Notes under the pieces: generated by a model
Databases searched by the model: none
What the model was told of the DNA's origin: nothing
The model's input: the letters and a program-made list of their open reading frames with translations, nothing else
Assembly: GCA_000703065.1 (NCBI GenBank)
Contig: JNLK01000001.1
Coordinates: forward strand, 1,882,001-1,946,000
Origin: Lachnospiraceae bacterium AC2029
GTDB taxonomy: Bacteria; Bacillota; Clostridia; Lachnospirales; Lachnospiraceae
Direction of reading: 5' to 3'
DNA length: 64,000 bases
Shown here: piece after piece, positions 33,645-42,787 of the stretch
Layout of the letters: the number at the start of each line of letters is the position of its first letter
Numbering within the stretch: the first letter of the stretch is position 1
Translations under genes and position numbers: made by a program

Positions 33645-34373
33645 ATGGAACTTTTCGACATGCATTGCCATATCCTGCCGGGAGTTGATGATGGCTCGAA
33701 GAATATGGAAATGTCCCTCGACATGCTTCAGATCGCTTATGAGGAGGGGACAAGGAATATCCTTCTGACGCCCCACTATATGATCGGCAGAAATCGGTAT
33801 AATAGTTCGGACGCGCTGGATGAACGCTTTGCAGAACTGAAGGAGGCCGCAGCAGAGCGGTTTCCGGACCTTTCCCTCTACCTCGGTACGGAGATCTTGT
33901 ACGAGGAGGGAATCGTAAATCTGCTGAAGGCGGGTGAGATCCGGACAATGAACGGTACACGTTATGTGTTGGTGGAGTTTAATGTCAGAACTCCGTTCCG
34001 ACAGATACGGGAGGCCGTCCGACTGCTGTCCGAAGCACGTTACTGGCCCATTATCGCGCATGTGGAACGTTATCACAGCGTTACAAAGCGAATGGATCAT
34101 ATTGAAGAACTGATTGATATGAAGGCCCTGCTGCAGATGAATATCTCCAGCGTTGAAGGCGGATTCCTGAACGAGAATAAACGTTGGTGCAGGAAGCTGC
34201 TGAAGGAGGGCTATATCACATTTCTTGGTACGGATGCCCATAATGTGGACAGTCGTGCACCCTATACACAGGACTATATCCCCTGGCTTGTCAAGCATTG
34301 CGGCGAAGAAGAGACGGAATTTATGCTGCATGGTGCCGCAGAAGATATGATCAGGGGTAAGTATATTAATTAA
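33645..34373 (+). CDS. CpsB/YwqE-type tyrosine-protein phosphatase (PHP domain)
   Basis: 242 residues. Metal-dependent PHP-family phosphotyrosine phosphatase that reverses CpsD kinase phosphorylation in capsule control. Motifs: DMHCHILPGVDDGSK (metal His and Asp), LLTPHY, GTEILYEEG, IIAHVERY and the late FLGTDAHN. Start ATG 33645 with GAGGACGATC. It precedes the CpsC and CpsD genes, the usual phosphoregulatory trio. Confidence 0.93.
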   Translation: MELFDMHCHILPGVDDGSKNMEMSLDMLQIAYEEGTRNILLTPHYMIGRNRYNSSDALDERFAELKEAAAERFPDLSLYLGTEILYEEGIVNLLKAGEIRTMNGTRYVLVEFNVRTPFRQIREAVRLLSEARYWPIIAHVERYHSVTKRMDHIEELIDMKALLQMNISSVEGGFLNENKRWCRKLLKEGYITFLGTDAHNVDSRAPYTQDYIPWLVKHCGEEETEFMLHGAAEDMIRGKYIN

Positions 34374-34385
34374 AGGAGTTCTCCC

Positions 34386-35129
34386 ATGGAAGAGAGATAC
34401 GAAGAATCAGAAATTGACCTTGTGGAGGTCTTTCGCGCCTTGGTTGCGAAGATCTGGCTTATCATTCTGCTGGCCGCACTCGGCTTCGGCATGATGGTCG
34501 GTTATACCATGCTTTTTGTAAAACCGACCTATAGCAGTTCTTCGACCATCTACATTTTGTCAAAGACCACCAGCATCACGAGTCTGGCAGATTTCCAGAT
34601 CGGTACCCAGTTGACACAGGACTACAAGGTAATTATTACCAGCCGTCCCGTACTTGAAGAGGTAATTCAGAATCTGGGTCTGAACTACACCTATGATGTA
34701 CTGAAGACCAAGATCTCGATCAACAATCCGGATAATACACGTTTCCTGGAGATCACCGTTACGGATACGGATGCTTATCTGGCTAAGAAGATCGTTGATG
34801 AACTGACGACTGTTTCGGTTAAGAATACAGCCGAAGTCATGGAGACGGAGCCGCCGAACATCATGGATTACGGTCAGGTTCCGGATGCGCCGATCGCTCC
34901 CAGTATGAAGAAGAACGGTATCATCGGAGGACTTCTTGGACTGGTGCTTGCATGTGCGATCATCATCATCCAGTTTATGATGAACGATTCCATCAAGACC
35001 GGAGAGGACGTAGAGAGATATCTCGGACTCAATGTGCTTGGTATGATCCCTCTGGAGGAGGGTGTCTCCAAGCGTAAGACACACGGACACGACAGAACCA
35101 GGAAAAAGAAAAAGAGAAAAGCAGCGTAA
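34386..35129 (+). CDS. CpsC/YveK-like chain-length determinant (Wzz-type) protein
   Basis: 247 residues. Two membrane helices at about 19-40 (IWLIILLAALGFGMMVGYTM) and 178-198 flank an extracytoplasmic domain, with a Pro-rich segment (GQVPDAPIAPSMKK) before the second, as in Wzz/CpsC proteins that set polysaccharide length and activate CpsD. The cytoplasmic tail is Lys/Arg-rich (KRKTHGHDRTRKKKKRK). GGAGTTCTCCC precedes the ATG. Confidence 0.9.
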   Translation: MEERYEESEIDLVEVFRALVAKIWLIILLAALGFGMMVGYTMLFVKPTYSSSSTIYILSKTTSITSLADFQIGTQLTQDYKVIITSRPVLEEVIQNLGLNYTYDVLKTKISINNPDNTRFLEITVTDTDAYLAKKIVDELTTVSVKNTAEVMETEPPNIMDYGQVPDAPIAPSMKKNGIIGGLLGLVLACAIIIIQFMMNDSIKTGEDVERYLGLNVLGMIPLEEGVSKRKTHGHDRTRKKKKRKAA

Positions 35130-35143
35130 AGGGGTAAACGGCC

Positions 35144-35893
35144 TTGGCACAACAGATTAAATTTGAAAACAAAAAACAGTTGGATTTTAAGACCAACGAG
35201 GCTTACAAGCGGGTTCGTACCAATATCACCTTCTCCGGTGAGGACATCCGTGTTGTAGCTGTTACAAGTTCCGTTCCGAATGAAGGAAAGTCGGAGGTTT
35301 CTTTCCATATGGCAGAGTCCTTCGCAGAGGACGGAAAGAAGGTGCTGTTTATCGATGCGGATATCCGAAAGTCGGTAACCATCGCCCGATATGGAGTCGA
35401 TCGTGAGACAAAGGGGCTCAGCCACTATCTGTCCGGTCAGACAAAGGATGTTGCCGATGTGATCTATGAGACGGACATCCAGAATCTCAGTATGATCTTC
35501 ACGGGTGCAAAGGCACCGAATCCGGCAGAGCTGCTCGGACGCCCGAAGTTTGCGAGAATGATCGAGTCGCTCCGTCAGCAGTTTGATATGATCGTAATCG
35601 ACTGTCCGCCTTTGGGCAGCGTTATCGATGCGGTTCTTGTGGCAAAGAACTGCGACGGAACGATTCTTGTGGTCGAGTCCGACAATGTCAGCTTCAAGGT
35701 GGTCCAGAATGTTAAGAAGCAGCTGGATCAGAGTGAATGCAAGATCCTCGGCGTTATCCTGAATAAGGTTCAGGCCGGCGGTAAGGGCTATTATGGTTAC
35801 TATAAGGGCTATTATGGCTACTATGATGACTACGGCTACGGGAATGACGAACCGGAAGAGACGGAAAAGCACGGCAAGAAGGAAAAGAAGTAG
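35144..35893 (+). CDS. CpsD/YwqD-type bacterial tyrosine kinase
   Basis: 249 residues. The start is TTG at 35144 with AAAGGGG nine bases upstream, and no ATG fits the N-terminus (AQQIKFENKK). Motifs: Walker A SVPNEGKSEVSFHMA, Walker A' VLFIDADIRKS, and Walker B MIVIDCPPLGSVIDA, the BY-kinase set. The C-terminus is a Tyr-rich cluster (KGYYGYYKGYYGYYDDYGYG) for autophosphorylation. It partners CpsC and is dephosphorylated by the CpsB protein two genes earlier. Confidence 0.93.
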   Translation: MAQQIKFENKKQLDFKTNEAYKRVRTNITFSGEDIRVVAVTSSVPNEGKSEVSFHMAESFAEDGKKVLFIDADIRKSVTIARYGVDRETKGLSHYLSGQTKDVADVIYETDIQNLSMIFTGAKAPNPAELLGRPKFARMIESLRQQFDMIVIDCPPLGSVIDAVLVAKNCDGTILVVESDNVSFKVVQNVKKQLDQSECKILGVILNKVQAGGKGYYGYYKGYYGYYDDYGYGNDEPEETEKHGKKEKK

Positions 35894-35910
35894 AGACGAT
35901 TTGCGACGAG

Positions 35911-35962
35911 AATGGAAGGAACAGTTGGTTTGAAACGGCTGTATCCTTCCATTTACTTTTTT
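35911..35962 (+). terminator. Intrinsic terminator after the tyrosine kinase gene
   Basis: AATGGAAGGAACAG pairs with CTGTATCCTTCCATT (one bulge), followed by TACTTTTTT. It separates the Cps genes from the choline genes. Confidence 0.8.
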
Positions 35963-35963
35963 G

Positions 35964-35991
35964 TTGACAAGATCTCCTAAAGGTGTATAAT
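35964..35991 (+). promoter_or_regulatory. Near-consensus promoter for the LicCA-like gene
   Basis: TTGACA (35964-35969), a 16-base spacer, TATAAT (35986-35991). A TTTTTGCCGGA / TCCGGCAAAAA hairpin at about 36002-36029 follows in the leader before the ribosome binding site and ATG at 36070. Confidence 0.85.
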
Positions 35992-36069
35992 AAAGTCGAA
36001 GTTTTTGCCGGAGATACATCCGGCAAAAAAAATGTCGTAGCGTTCACGAGAATAGCAAAAGGGGTAATC

Positions 36070-37833
36070 ATGAACATATACGAAGAAAACGTCATGAACG
36101 AAATTATACGATCCACTTCGGTGAACCAGAGAGTTCTGGCTGAGAAAACCGGTCTTTCCCTGGGAATTGTGAACCGTTCCATTCAGGGACTGAAGAAGGA
36201 AGGATATCTGACGGAGCAGGGCAGCCTGACCGACAGAACAGAGCAGGAGCTTCGGGCCAACCGGCCAAAGAGGGCGATCATCCTCGCGGCAGGTTACGGA
36301 ATGCGAATGGCCCCAATCAACACGACCGCGCCCAAGGCGCTTCTGGAGGTGAACGGAGAGCGGTTGATAGAACGGCTGATCCTTCAGCTGAAGGAGGTCG
36401 GTATCCGTGACATCACGGTAGTTGTCGGCTTCATGAAGGACGAATTTGAGTATCTGATCGATGACTACGGAGTCAAGCTGGTGGTGAATGCGGAGTATGC
36501 CGTGAAGAATAACCTCCACAGCATGGCGCTGGTAGCGAGCTGGCCCGGGAATACCTATATCGTTCCGTGCGATCTCTGGTGTGAGGAGAACCCATTTAGA
36601 AGAAATGAGTTTCTTTCCTGGTATATGATGGCGGATTCGCCGGATCCGGAAAGCGGCGTCCGTGTCAACCGGAAGCAGGAGATCCTCTGGGCCCGGTCGG
36701 AAGGACACAGGGTTATCGGGATCAGTTATCTTCTGGAGCGTGACTGGAAGAACGTCAGGAATCGTCTGAAGTTACTGGATTCGGATAAAAGACATTCGGA
36801 ATCCTTCTGGGAAGAGGCACTTTTTCCCGAGAACGGTGACAGGATGCAGATCTATGCCAGGTGGTTTGATCCGAAGAAGATCGTGGAGATCAATACCTAC
36901 GAGCAGCTGAGGGCCCTGGATTCCGGGGCAAAGCAGTTGAGATCGGATGCGATCATGACCATTTCCCGTGTTCTGAAGGTGAAGCCTGAGGAAATAACGG
37001 ATATCAATGTGCTGAAGAAGGGTATGACGAACCGATCCTTCCTCTTCTCCGCAGGCGGAGAACGGTACATCATGCGGATCCCCGGAGAGGGTACGGATCA
37101 GCTGATCGACCGGGAAGAGGAAGCGGAGGTGTTCCGGACCATCAGCGGCCAGGATATCTGTGATGATCCGGTTTACATAAATCCGAAAAATGGTTATAAG
37201 ATCACAAGATTCCTGGAAGGCGTCAGGAACTGCGATCCCGAGGATCCGGAGGATGTCCGGAAATGTATGAGAAAGCTTCGGAAGTGTCATGAGAAAAAGC
37301 TTCAGGTGGGACACACATTTGATCTCTTCGGCCAGATCGAGTTCTACGAGTCTCTCTGGAACGGACAGCCCTCCGTCTTCCGCGACTACAGGAAGACAAA
37401 GGAAGAGGTCCTGTCTCTGAAGGATTATATCGACAGCCAGCCGCATGACTGGGCGCTCACCCATATTGATGCGGTTCCGGATAATTTCCTGTTCTACAGG
37501 AGGGACGGAAAGGAAGAACTGCAGCTGATCGACTGGGAATATGCGGGGATGCAGGATCCCCATGTGGATATCGCAATGTTTGCCGTATACAGCCTGTATT
37601 CAAGAGAGCAGGTGGACCGGCTGATCGATGCTTACTTCGAGGGAAGCTGTCCGGAGGCAACAAGAAGAAAGATCTACTGCTACATCGCAGTCTGCGGACT
37701 GCTTTGGAGCAACTGGTGTGAATACAAGCGAACCTTTGGCGTGGAGTTCGGTGAATACAGCCTGCGTCAGTACCGGTTTGCAAAGGAATATTACAGAATA
37801 TTCAGGGGGAAAGAAAATGGGCAGGAACAGTAA
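36070..37833 (+). CDS. HTH - phosphocholine cytidylyltransferase (LicC) - choline kinase (LicA) fusion
   Basis: 587 residues from ATG 36070 (MNIYEENVMN), AAAGGGGTAATC upstream. About 1-55 is a winged-helix DNA-binding domain (LAEKTGLSLGIVNRSIQGLKKEGYL). About 70-300 is a LicC-type nucleotidyltransferase (AIILAAGYGMRMAPINTTAPKALLEVNGERLIER) that makes CDP-choline. About 320-575 is a LicA/APH-type choline kinase (GMTNRSFLFSAGGERYIMRIPG, THIDAVPDNFLF, LIDWEYAG). It would activate imported choline for surface decoration. The HTH may autoregulate. Followed by a 17-base overlap with the BCCT transporter gene. Confidence 0.9.
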   Translation: MNIYEENVMNEIIRSTSVNQRVLAEKTGLSLGIVNRSIQGLKKEGYLTEQGSLTDRTEQELRANRPKRAIILAAGYGMRMAPINTTAPKALLEVNGERLIERLILQLKEVGIRDITVVVGFMKDEFEYLIDDYGVKLVVNAEYAVKNNLHSMALVASWPGNTYIVPCDLWCEENPFRRNEFLSWYMMADSPDPESGVRVNRKQEILWARSEGHRVIGISYLLERDWKNVRNRLKLLDSDKRHSESFWEEALFPENGDRMQIYARWFDPKKIVEINTYEQLRALDSGAKQLRSDAIMTISRVLKVKPEEITDINVLKKGMTNRSFLFSAGGERYIMRIPGEGTDQLIDREEEAEVFRTISGQDICDDPVYINPKNGYKITRFLEGVRNCDPEDPEDVRKCMRKLRKCHEKKLQVGHTFDLFGQIEFYESLWNGQPSVFRDYRKTKEEVLSLKDYIDSQPHDWALTHIDAVPDNFLFYRRDGKEELQLIDWEYAGMQDPHVDIAMFAVYSLYSREQVDRLIDAYFEGSCPEATRRKIYCYIAVCGLLWSNWCEYKRTFGVEFGEYSLRQYRFAKEYYRIFRGKENGQEQ

Positions 37834-39385
37834 GTCTTTTGTAGGGATCAATAAGGACACGAAGAGCGGGATCCGGAGGATCGATCCGTGGACAACGGTC
37901 GTTCCCCTGATCGCAATAGCGCTTCTCTGTGTTTACTTTCTGACTGATCCGGAGGGCTCCAATAACACACTTAACAGCGTCCGCGGATTCCTCGGTGATT
38001 CCTTCGGATCCTATTATCTGATCATCGGTCTCGGCGTATTTATCATATCCCTGTGGATCTCCTTCTCCCGGATCGGAAAGATCCGTCTGGGCGGACAGGA
38101 TGCCAAGCCGAAGTTCAGGTTCTGGACCTGGGGTGCCATGGTCTTCACCTGCGGACTCGCTGCAGATATCTTGTTCTATTCCTTCTGTGAATGGATCTAT
38201 TATTCCCAGGAATCACATGTTCAGGAGCTGGGCTCCATGCAGGAGTGGTCACAGACCTTTACCCTGTTCCACTGGGGACCGATCCCCTGGGCATTTTACG
38301 CAGTACTTGCAGCAGCCTTCGGTTTCATGCTGCATGTCCGCGGTAAGAAGAAGCAGAAATACTCCGAGGCCTGCCGTCCGATCCTTGGAAAATGGACCGA
38401 CAAGGCTCCGGGCAAGATCATCGATGTGCTGGCTGTCGTAGCGCTGATCGCAGGAACCGCTACCACATTTTCCATCGCAACTCCGCTTCTTACCGAGGCG
38501 CTGACCGACCTGGTGGGTCTGGAAAGCTCAAAGTACATCACCATCGGGATCCTTGTTGTTACCTGCTGCCTGTATACCTTCTCGGTCATGAAGGGACTGA
38601 AGGGTATCTCCATGTCGGCGCAGATCTGCATGTATCTGTTCATCTTCCTGCTGGCATATGTGTTCCTTTTCGGCGGACAGACACGTTACATTGTTGAGAC
38701 AGGGCTTCAGTCTCTCGGAAATATGTTCCAGAACTTTATCGGACTGTCCACCTATACGGATGCCCTGCGGGAGAATAACTTCCCGCAGAACTGGACTATT
38801 TTCTACTGGGCATACTGGATGGTATGGTGTGTGGCGTCGCCGTTCTTCATGGGGCAGATCAGTAAGGGAAGGACCGTTAAGCAGATCATCATGGGAACCT
38901 ATATCTTCGGTCTGCTCAGCACATTGATCTCCTTCATCGTTCTCGGAAACTTCGGTATGGGACAGCAGCTGACCGGAGGGTTCGATGCCATCGGCAAATA
39001 TACTGAAACCGGCGGAGATCTTTATGCAACGGTTATCGGAATCATTCATACGCTTCCGGTTCCGCAGATCGTTCTGGTGGTACTGATCATCTCCATGATC
39101 GCATTTTACTCTACCAGCTTCGACAGTATCACACTGGTTGCATCCCAGTACAGCTACAAAGAGTTTGAGGGCGATGAGGAGCCCAGCAAGAAGGCAAGGC
39201 TCTTCTGGGCGCTGCTTCTGATCCTGCTTCCAATCGCACTGATATTCAGCGAAGGAACCATGGCAAACATGCAGTCCGTCAGCATCATAGCAGCCTTCCC
39301 CATCGCGCTGGTCATCGTTCTGATCATCGCAAGCTTCATCAAGGATGCAAAGCTGTATGCAAATGAGATCAAGCTTCCTGAATAA
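37817..39385 (+). CDS. BCCT-family choline/betaine/carnitine transporter
   Basis: 522 residues from ATG 37817 (MGRNSKSFVG) with GGGGGAAAGAAA; the frame is open further upstream in the previous gene. Twelve hydrophobic helices are visible, with the BCCT hallmark WTWGAMVFTCGLAADILFYS and WGPIPWAFYA, and later YWAYWMVWCVASPFFMGQISKGRT. BCCT proteins take up trimethylammonium compounds. The overlap with the LicCA fusion points to choline as substrate, the role LicB plays in Streptococcus and Haemophilus. Confidence 0.93.
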   Translation: MGRNSKSFVGINKDTKSGIRRIDPWTTVVPLIAIALLCVYFLTDPEGSNNTLNSVRGFLGDSFGSYYLIIGLGVFIISLWISFSRIGKIRLGGQDAKPKFRFWTWGAMVFTCGLAADILFYSFCEWIYYSQESHVQELGSMQEWSQTFTLFHWGPIPWAFYAVLAAAFGFMLHVRGKKKQKYSEACRPILGKWTDKAPGKIIDVLAVVALIAGTATTFSIATPLLTEALTDLVGLESSKYITIGILVVTCCLYTFSVMKGLKGISMSAQICMYLFIFLLAYVFLFGGQTRYIVETGLQSLGNMFQNFIGLSTYTDALRENNFPQNWTIFYWAYWMVWCVASPFFMGQISKGRTVKQIIMGTYIFGLLSTLISFIVLGNFGMGQQLTGGFDAIGKYTETGGDLYATVIGIIHTLPVPQIVLVVLIISMIAFYSTSFDSITLVASQYSYKEFEGDEEPSKKARLFWALLLILLPIALIFSEGTMANMQSVSIIAAFPIALVIVLIIASFIKDAKLYANEIKLPE

Positions 39386-39491
39386 CATCCTTCCCTCCCG
39401 GGAGGAGAGACCTTTCTGCTGAAACTGAGCAGCTCCTGTGATGTACCGGGTACACAGACAGTGACGAAGCAAATGTGCGGACGGATTCCCG

Positions 39492-39520
39492 TTGACAGTA
39501 AACACTCGGACAGTTACAAT
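39492..39520 (+). promoter_or_regulatory. Near-consensus promoter
   Basis: TTGACA (39492-39497), a 17-base spacer and TACAAT (39515-39520), 30 bases before the ATG at 39550. The rest of the gap 39386-39491 holds a CCTCCCGGGAGG palindrome and nothing else clear. Confidence 0.8.
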
Positions 39521-39549
39521 GTTACTATCTGAGAACGGGAAGAAGAAAT

Positions 39550-39954
39550 ATGAAACATATCGCAGCAATCGTGATGATCCTGGCGCTCTGCGTGGAACTG
39601 TATCTGGCAACCGCCGGGAGTCAGCACAAAAAGAAGAAACTACTGAAGGGATGGAACCGGACGCGCGGTGTGATCCGCGGGATCGAAAAGGTACAGGACA
39701 ATGTAGGTGCCAGCCGGAAATCCTATATGGAACTCACCATCGAGGCGGAAAGCGGCCAGACAGTCTACGCCAGACTCGGAATGATGTGTATCTACGAGGT
39801 CGGGGAAGAGGTCGAGCTGATGGAGAAGGACGGATATCACCGGTTCCTGGGAAATGACCGTGTGAACGCCCGGGCGAAGAAGGAGCTCTTCTGGGGAACG
39901 GTTCCCATGCTGGTTCTTATAGCAGGGATTGCAGCACTGAGTTTTTATTTCTGA
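39550..39954 (+). CDS. DUF3592-like small membrane protein
   Basis: 134 residues with helices at about 3-20 and 115-133. Between them is a basic turn and strands (RTRGVIRGIEKVQ, MELTIEAESGQTVYARLG, YEVGEEVELM), an arrangement like DUF3592 proteins: a beta-barrel-like domain on two helices. Function unknown. Start ATG 39550 behind a consensus promoter. Confidence 0.7.
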   Translation: MKHIAAIVMILALCVELYLATAGSQHKKKKLLKGWNRTRGVIRGIEKVQDNVGASRKSYMELTIEAESGQTVYARLGMMCIYEVGEEVELMEKDGYHRFLGNDRVNARAKKELFWGTVPMLVLIAGIAALSFYF

Positions 39955-39992
39955 TCATAAATGACACATGTGGTGTATGTAAGGAGGAGAGT

Positions 39993-40352
39993 ATGAGCAG
40001 GAAGGTTAGTAAGCAAAAAGCACCGGCAAAGACCGTAACTCCGGAGGTGCCGGCGGCAGCTGATTCATCGGCGGCGGAAGACACGAAAGTCGGTGTAAGC
40101 ACAGCCAAGAAGGCAAAGAAGGCCAAGAAGGTTAAGGCACCGAAGCCTCCGAAGCAGAAGAAGGAGAAGCGCTCCGCAAAGAGGCAGCGGGAGGCTTATG
40201 AAAAGGCGATCAAGAAGGGAAGTGCAGAGAAGACCCTTTCGCTGATCGCGGTGGGACTTGCCGTACTCAGCTCCGTTCTGCAGGTGATCATTGACAATGT
40301 CAACGATAAGAAAAAGGCAGGGGATAAAACCTCTGACGGAACAACGGAATAA
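39993..40352 (+). CDS. Lys/Ala-rich single-helix membrane protein
   Basis: 119 residues: a low-complexity basic N-terminus (KKAKKAKKVKAPKPPKQKKEKRSAK), then one hydrophobic helix at about 82-100 (TLSLIAVGLAVLSSVLQVII) and a short polar tail. Looks like a membrane-tethered basic tail, perhaps nucleic-acid or membrane-associating. Preceded by AAGGAGGAGAGT. No family recognised. Confidence 0.65.
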   Translation: MSRKVSKQKAPAKTVTPEVPAAADSSAAEDTKVGVSTAKKAKKAKKVKAPKPPKQKKEKRSAKRQREAYEKAIKKGSAEKTLSLIAVGLAVLSSVLQVIIDNVNDKKKAGDKTSDGTTE

Positions 40353-40386
40353 TAGGAGTGTAAGGCATATAAGGCGAGTGTATGAT

Positions 40387-40440
40387 ACAGGGGGATCCCG
40401 GTGTGTGGGTAAAATGGCACACGGGAACCCCCTGTTTCTG
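40387..40440 (+). terminator. Strong intrinsic terminator
   Basis: ACAGGGGGATCCCGGTGTG pairs with CACACGGGAACCCCCTGT (one bulge), a stem of about 18 bases, followed by TTTCTGTT. It separates the small membrane proteins from ptb. Confidence 0.85.
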
Positions 40441-40596
40441 TTGCAAATGCACTTTCATTTTCATTGGCTGACAGCTGCACGGAGGCCGTTGTTTTTTCTT
40501 GCATATAAAAGAAGAAAATGCTAAGCTACACTTAACTATGGGCTCTTTATGCGTCTTCAGCCGCGGGGCCACATCAGAAAAGAAAGGACAAGAAAA

Positions 40597-41523
40597 ATGA
40601 GCAAGAGTTTTGAGGATCTTCTGGCAATGGTGAAGCAGTGCCCGAAGAAGAAGGTTTCGGTAGCAGTAGCACAGGACAATGAGGTTCTCCTGGCCGTAAA
40701 GGCCGCAAAGGAGCAGGGCATCGCGGACAGCGTTCTGGTAGGTGATGCGGACAAGATCGCAGCCATCGCAGCAGAGCTTTCCATGAATCTGGAGGACTAC
40801 GAGATCATAGATGTTAAGGATCCCATCGAGGCAGCAAGAACAGCCGTTCAGCAGGTACATGACGGAAAGGCTGATATGTACATGAAGGGCCTGATCGATA
40901 CCAAGGATTTCCTTCGCAGTGTGCTGGATAAGGAAGTAGGACTCCGGACCGGACGTCCCCTGTCCCATGTATGCGTATTCGAGATGGAGGGAGTAGACCA
41001 TCTGCTCTTCCTGACTGATGTGGCATTTGTTCCCTATCCTTCTCTTGAGGACAAGGCAAATATCATCCGGAATACCGTAGAGATCTGCAACGCCTGCGGT
41101 ATCACAAATCCGAAGGTAGCTCCCCTGGCAGCGGTTGAGGTTGTAAATCCGAAGATGCCGGCGACCGTTGAAGCTGCAGAGCTTACAAAGATGAACGAGG
41201 CAGGCGAGATCACGGGATGTATCGTGGACGGACCTCTGTCCCTGGATCTGGCAACCTTCCCGGAGGCAGCACAGCATAAGGGAGCAACCGGACGTAAGAT
41301 CGTCGGTGATGCAGATGTACTTCTCTTCCCTGATATCCATGCAGGAAACATCCTGTACAAGGGACTGGTACATTTCTCAAAGAGTAAGAACGGAAACCTG
41401 ATCACAGGTACGGCTGCACCGGTTATCCTGACCTCCAGATCCGATTCCTTTGAGGTGAAGGTTAATTCGCTGGCGCTCGGTGCGTTGGTAGCAGATTCCC
41501 TGAAGAAGAACGCAACGAAGTAA
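40597..41523 (+). CDS. ptb: Phosphate butyryltransferase
   Basis: About 308 residues from ATG 40597 (MSKSFEDLLAMVK); the upstream extension to 40549 lacks a ribosome binding site. PTA/PTB-fold enzyme that converts butyryl-CoA to butyryl phosphate. Typical segments: GDADKIAAIAAE, ADMYMKGLIDTKDFLRSVL, IVDGPLSLDLA, DVLLFPDIHAGNILYKGL and ITGTAAPVILTSRSDS. Pairing with buk marks it as Ptb rather than Pta. The downstream gap has three hairpins. Confidence 0.93.
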   Translation: MSKSFEDLLAMVKQCPKKKVSVAVAQDNEVLLAVKAAKEQGIADSVLVGDADKIAAIAAELSMNLEDYEIIDVKDPIEAARTAVQQVHDGKADMYMKGLIDTKDFLRSVLDKEVGLRTGRPLSHVCVFEMEGVDHLLFLTDVAFVPYPSLEDKANIIRNTVEICNACGITNPKVAPLAAVEVVNPKMPATVEAAELTKMNEAGEITGCIVDGPLSLDLATFPEAAQHKGATGRKIVGDADVLLFPDIHAGNILYKGLVHFSKSKNGNLITGTAAPVILTSRSDSFEVKVNSLALGALVADSLKKNATK

Positions 41524-41524
41524 G

Positions 41525-41672
41525 TGTCATAACTCGGCGATGCCTCGCTTGCGAGGCGCATCGCCGGAGTTCATGACACAGAACGTGATGAGGGTGAAGC
41601 GATTCGCAAGGCGAATCGTGAAAACCCGAGGCACGTTCAGGATTGCGAGAGCTGCGAAGCAGCGCAGCAATC
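41525..41672 (+). repeat. Three consecutive palindromic hairpins between ptb and buk
   Basis: 41525-41578: TGTCATAACTCGGCGATGCC...GGCGCATCGCCGGAGTTCATGACA, a stem of about 24 bases with small bulges. 41581-41638: outer GAACGTG/CACGTTC, inner GCGATTCGC/GCGAATCGT. 41641-41672: GATTGC/GCAATC with inner GCTGC-GAA-GCAGC. None ends in a U tract. Confidence 0.85.
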
Positions 41673-41706
41673 CGTACTTCGTAGATATAGAAAAAGGAGA
41701 AAAAAT

Positions 41707-42771
41707 ATGGCAATCAAATCCCTTATCATCAACCCGGGTTCCACCTCCACCAAGCTTGGTATCTTTGAGGACGAGACCCTGCTTTTCGAAGAAACACTGC
41801 GCCATACCACAGAGGAGATCGCGCAGTTTGACAAGATCGTAGACCAGAAGGATTTCCGGAAGAAAATGATCCTGGATTTCCTGGCTGCCAAGGACGTGGA
41901 TGTAAAGAGCTTCAACGTGATCGTAGGACGTGGCGGACTTCTGAAGCCGATCCCCAGCGGAACCTATGCCGTAACAGACGAGCTGGTACATGACCTGGAG
42001 ATCGCGCTGGGCGGCGAGCATGCCTCCAACCTGGGCGGTATCCTGGCGAGAGAGATCGCAGATGAGATCGGTGTTCCGTCCTATATCGTTGACCCGGTAG
42101 TTGTTGACGAGCTGATGGATATCGCTCGGATCTCCGGTGTTCCGGAGCTTCCCCGTGTCAGCATTTTCCACGCGCTGAACCAGAAGGCTGTTGCCAAGCG
42201 TTATGCGAAGGAGATCGGCAAGCCGTATGAGCTGTTGAACCTGATCGTGGTTCATATGGGTGGCGGTGTATCTGTCGGTGCGCATACCGACGGCAAGGTA
42301 GTTGATGTGTTCAATGCACTGTCCGGCGACGGCGCATTTTCACCGGAGCGTGCAGGTGCCGTTCCTCCGGGAGCACTGGTTGATCTGTGCTTCTCCGGCA
42401 AGTATGAGAAGAAGGAGATCATGAAGATGCTCATCGGTAACGGTGGCTTCAACGCATATCTGCACACCAACGATGCACGTGAGGTTGCAAAGATGGCTGA
42501 GGAGGATGCATATGCAAAGACAGTCTTCGATGCATTTATCCTGCAGGTAGCTAAGGATATCGGTTCCATGGGCGCTGTTCTGTCCGGCAAGGTAGATCAG
42601 ATCATCCTGACCGGCGGTATCGCTTATGGTAAGTATGTAACAGAGGAAATCGCAAATCGCGTGAAGTTTATTGCGCCGGTTACCATCTATCCGGGTGAGG
42701 ACGAGCTCCTTGCTCTGGCTCAGGGTGCACTTCGTGTAATGAACGGCGAAGAGAAAGCGATGGTTTACTAA
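41707..42771 (+). CDS. buk: Butyrate kinase
   Basis: 354 residues. Forms butyrate and ATP from butyryl phosphate, the last step of this butyrate route. Acetate-kinase fold motifs: [88 protein letters not shown] and [24 protein letters not shown] precedes the ATG at 41707. Confidence 0.95.
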   Translation: MAIKSLIINPGSTSTKLGIFEDETLLFEETLRHTTEEIAQFDKIVDQKDFRKKMILDFLAAKDVDVKSFNVIVGRGGLLKPIPSGTYAVTDELVHDLEIALGGEHASNLGGILAREIADEIGVPSYIVDPVVVDELMDIARISGVPELPRVSIFHALNQKAVAKRYAKEIGKPYELLNLIVVHMGGGVSVGAHTDGKVVDVFNALSGDGAFSPERAGAVPPGALVDLCFSGKYEKKEIMKMLIGNGGFNAYLHTNDAREVAKMAEEDAYAKTVFDAFILQVAKDIGSMGAVLSGKVDQIILTGGIAYGKYVTEEIANRVKFIAPVTIYPGEDELLALAQGALRVMNGEEKAMVY

Positions 42772-42787
42772 AAAGAGAGGTGATTCC

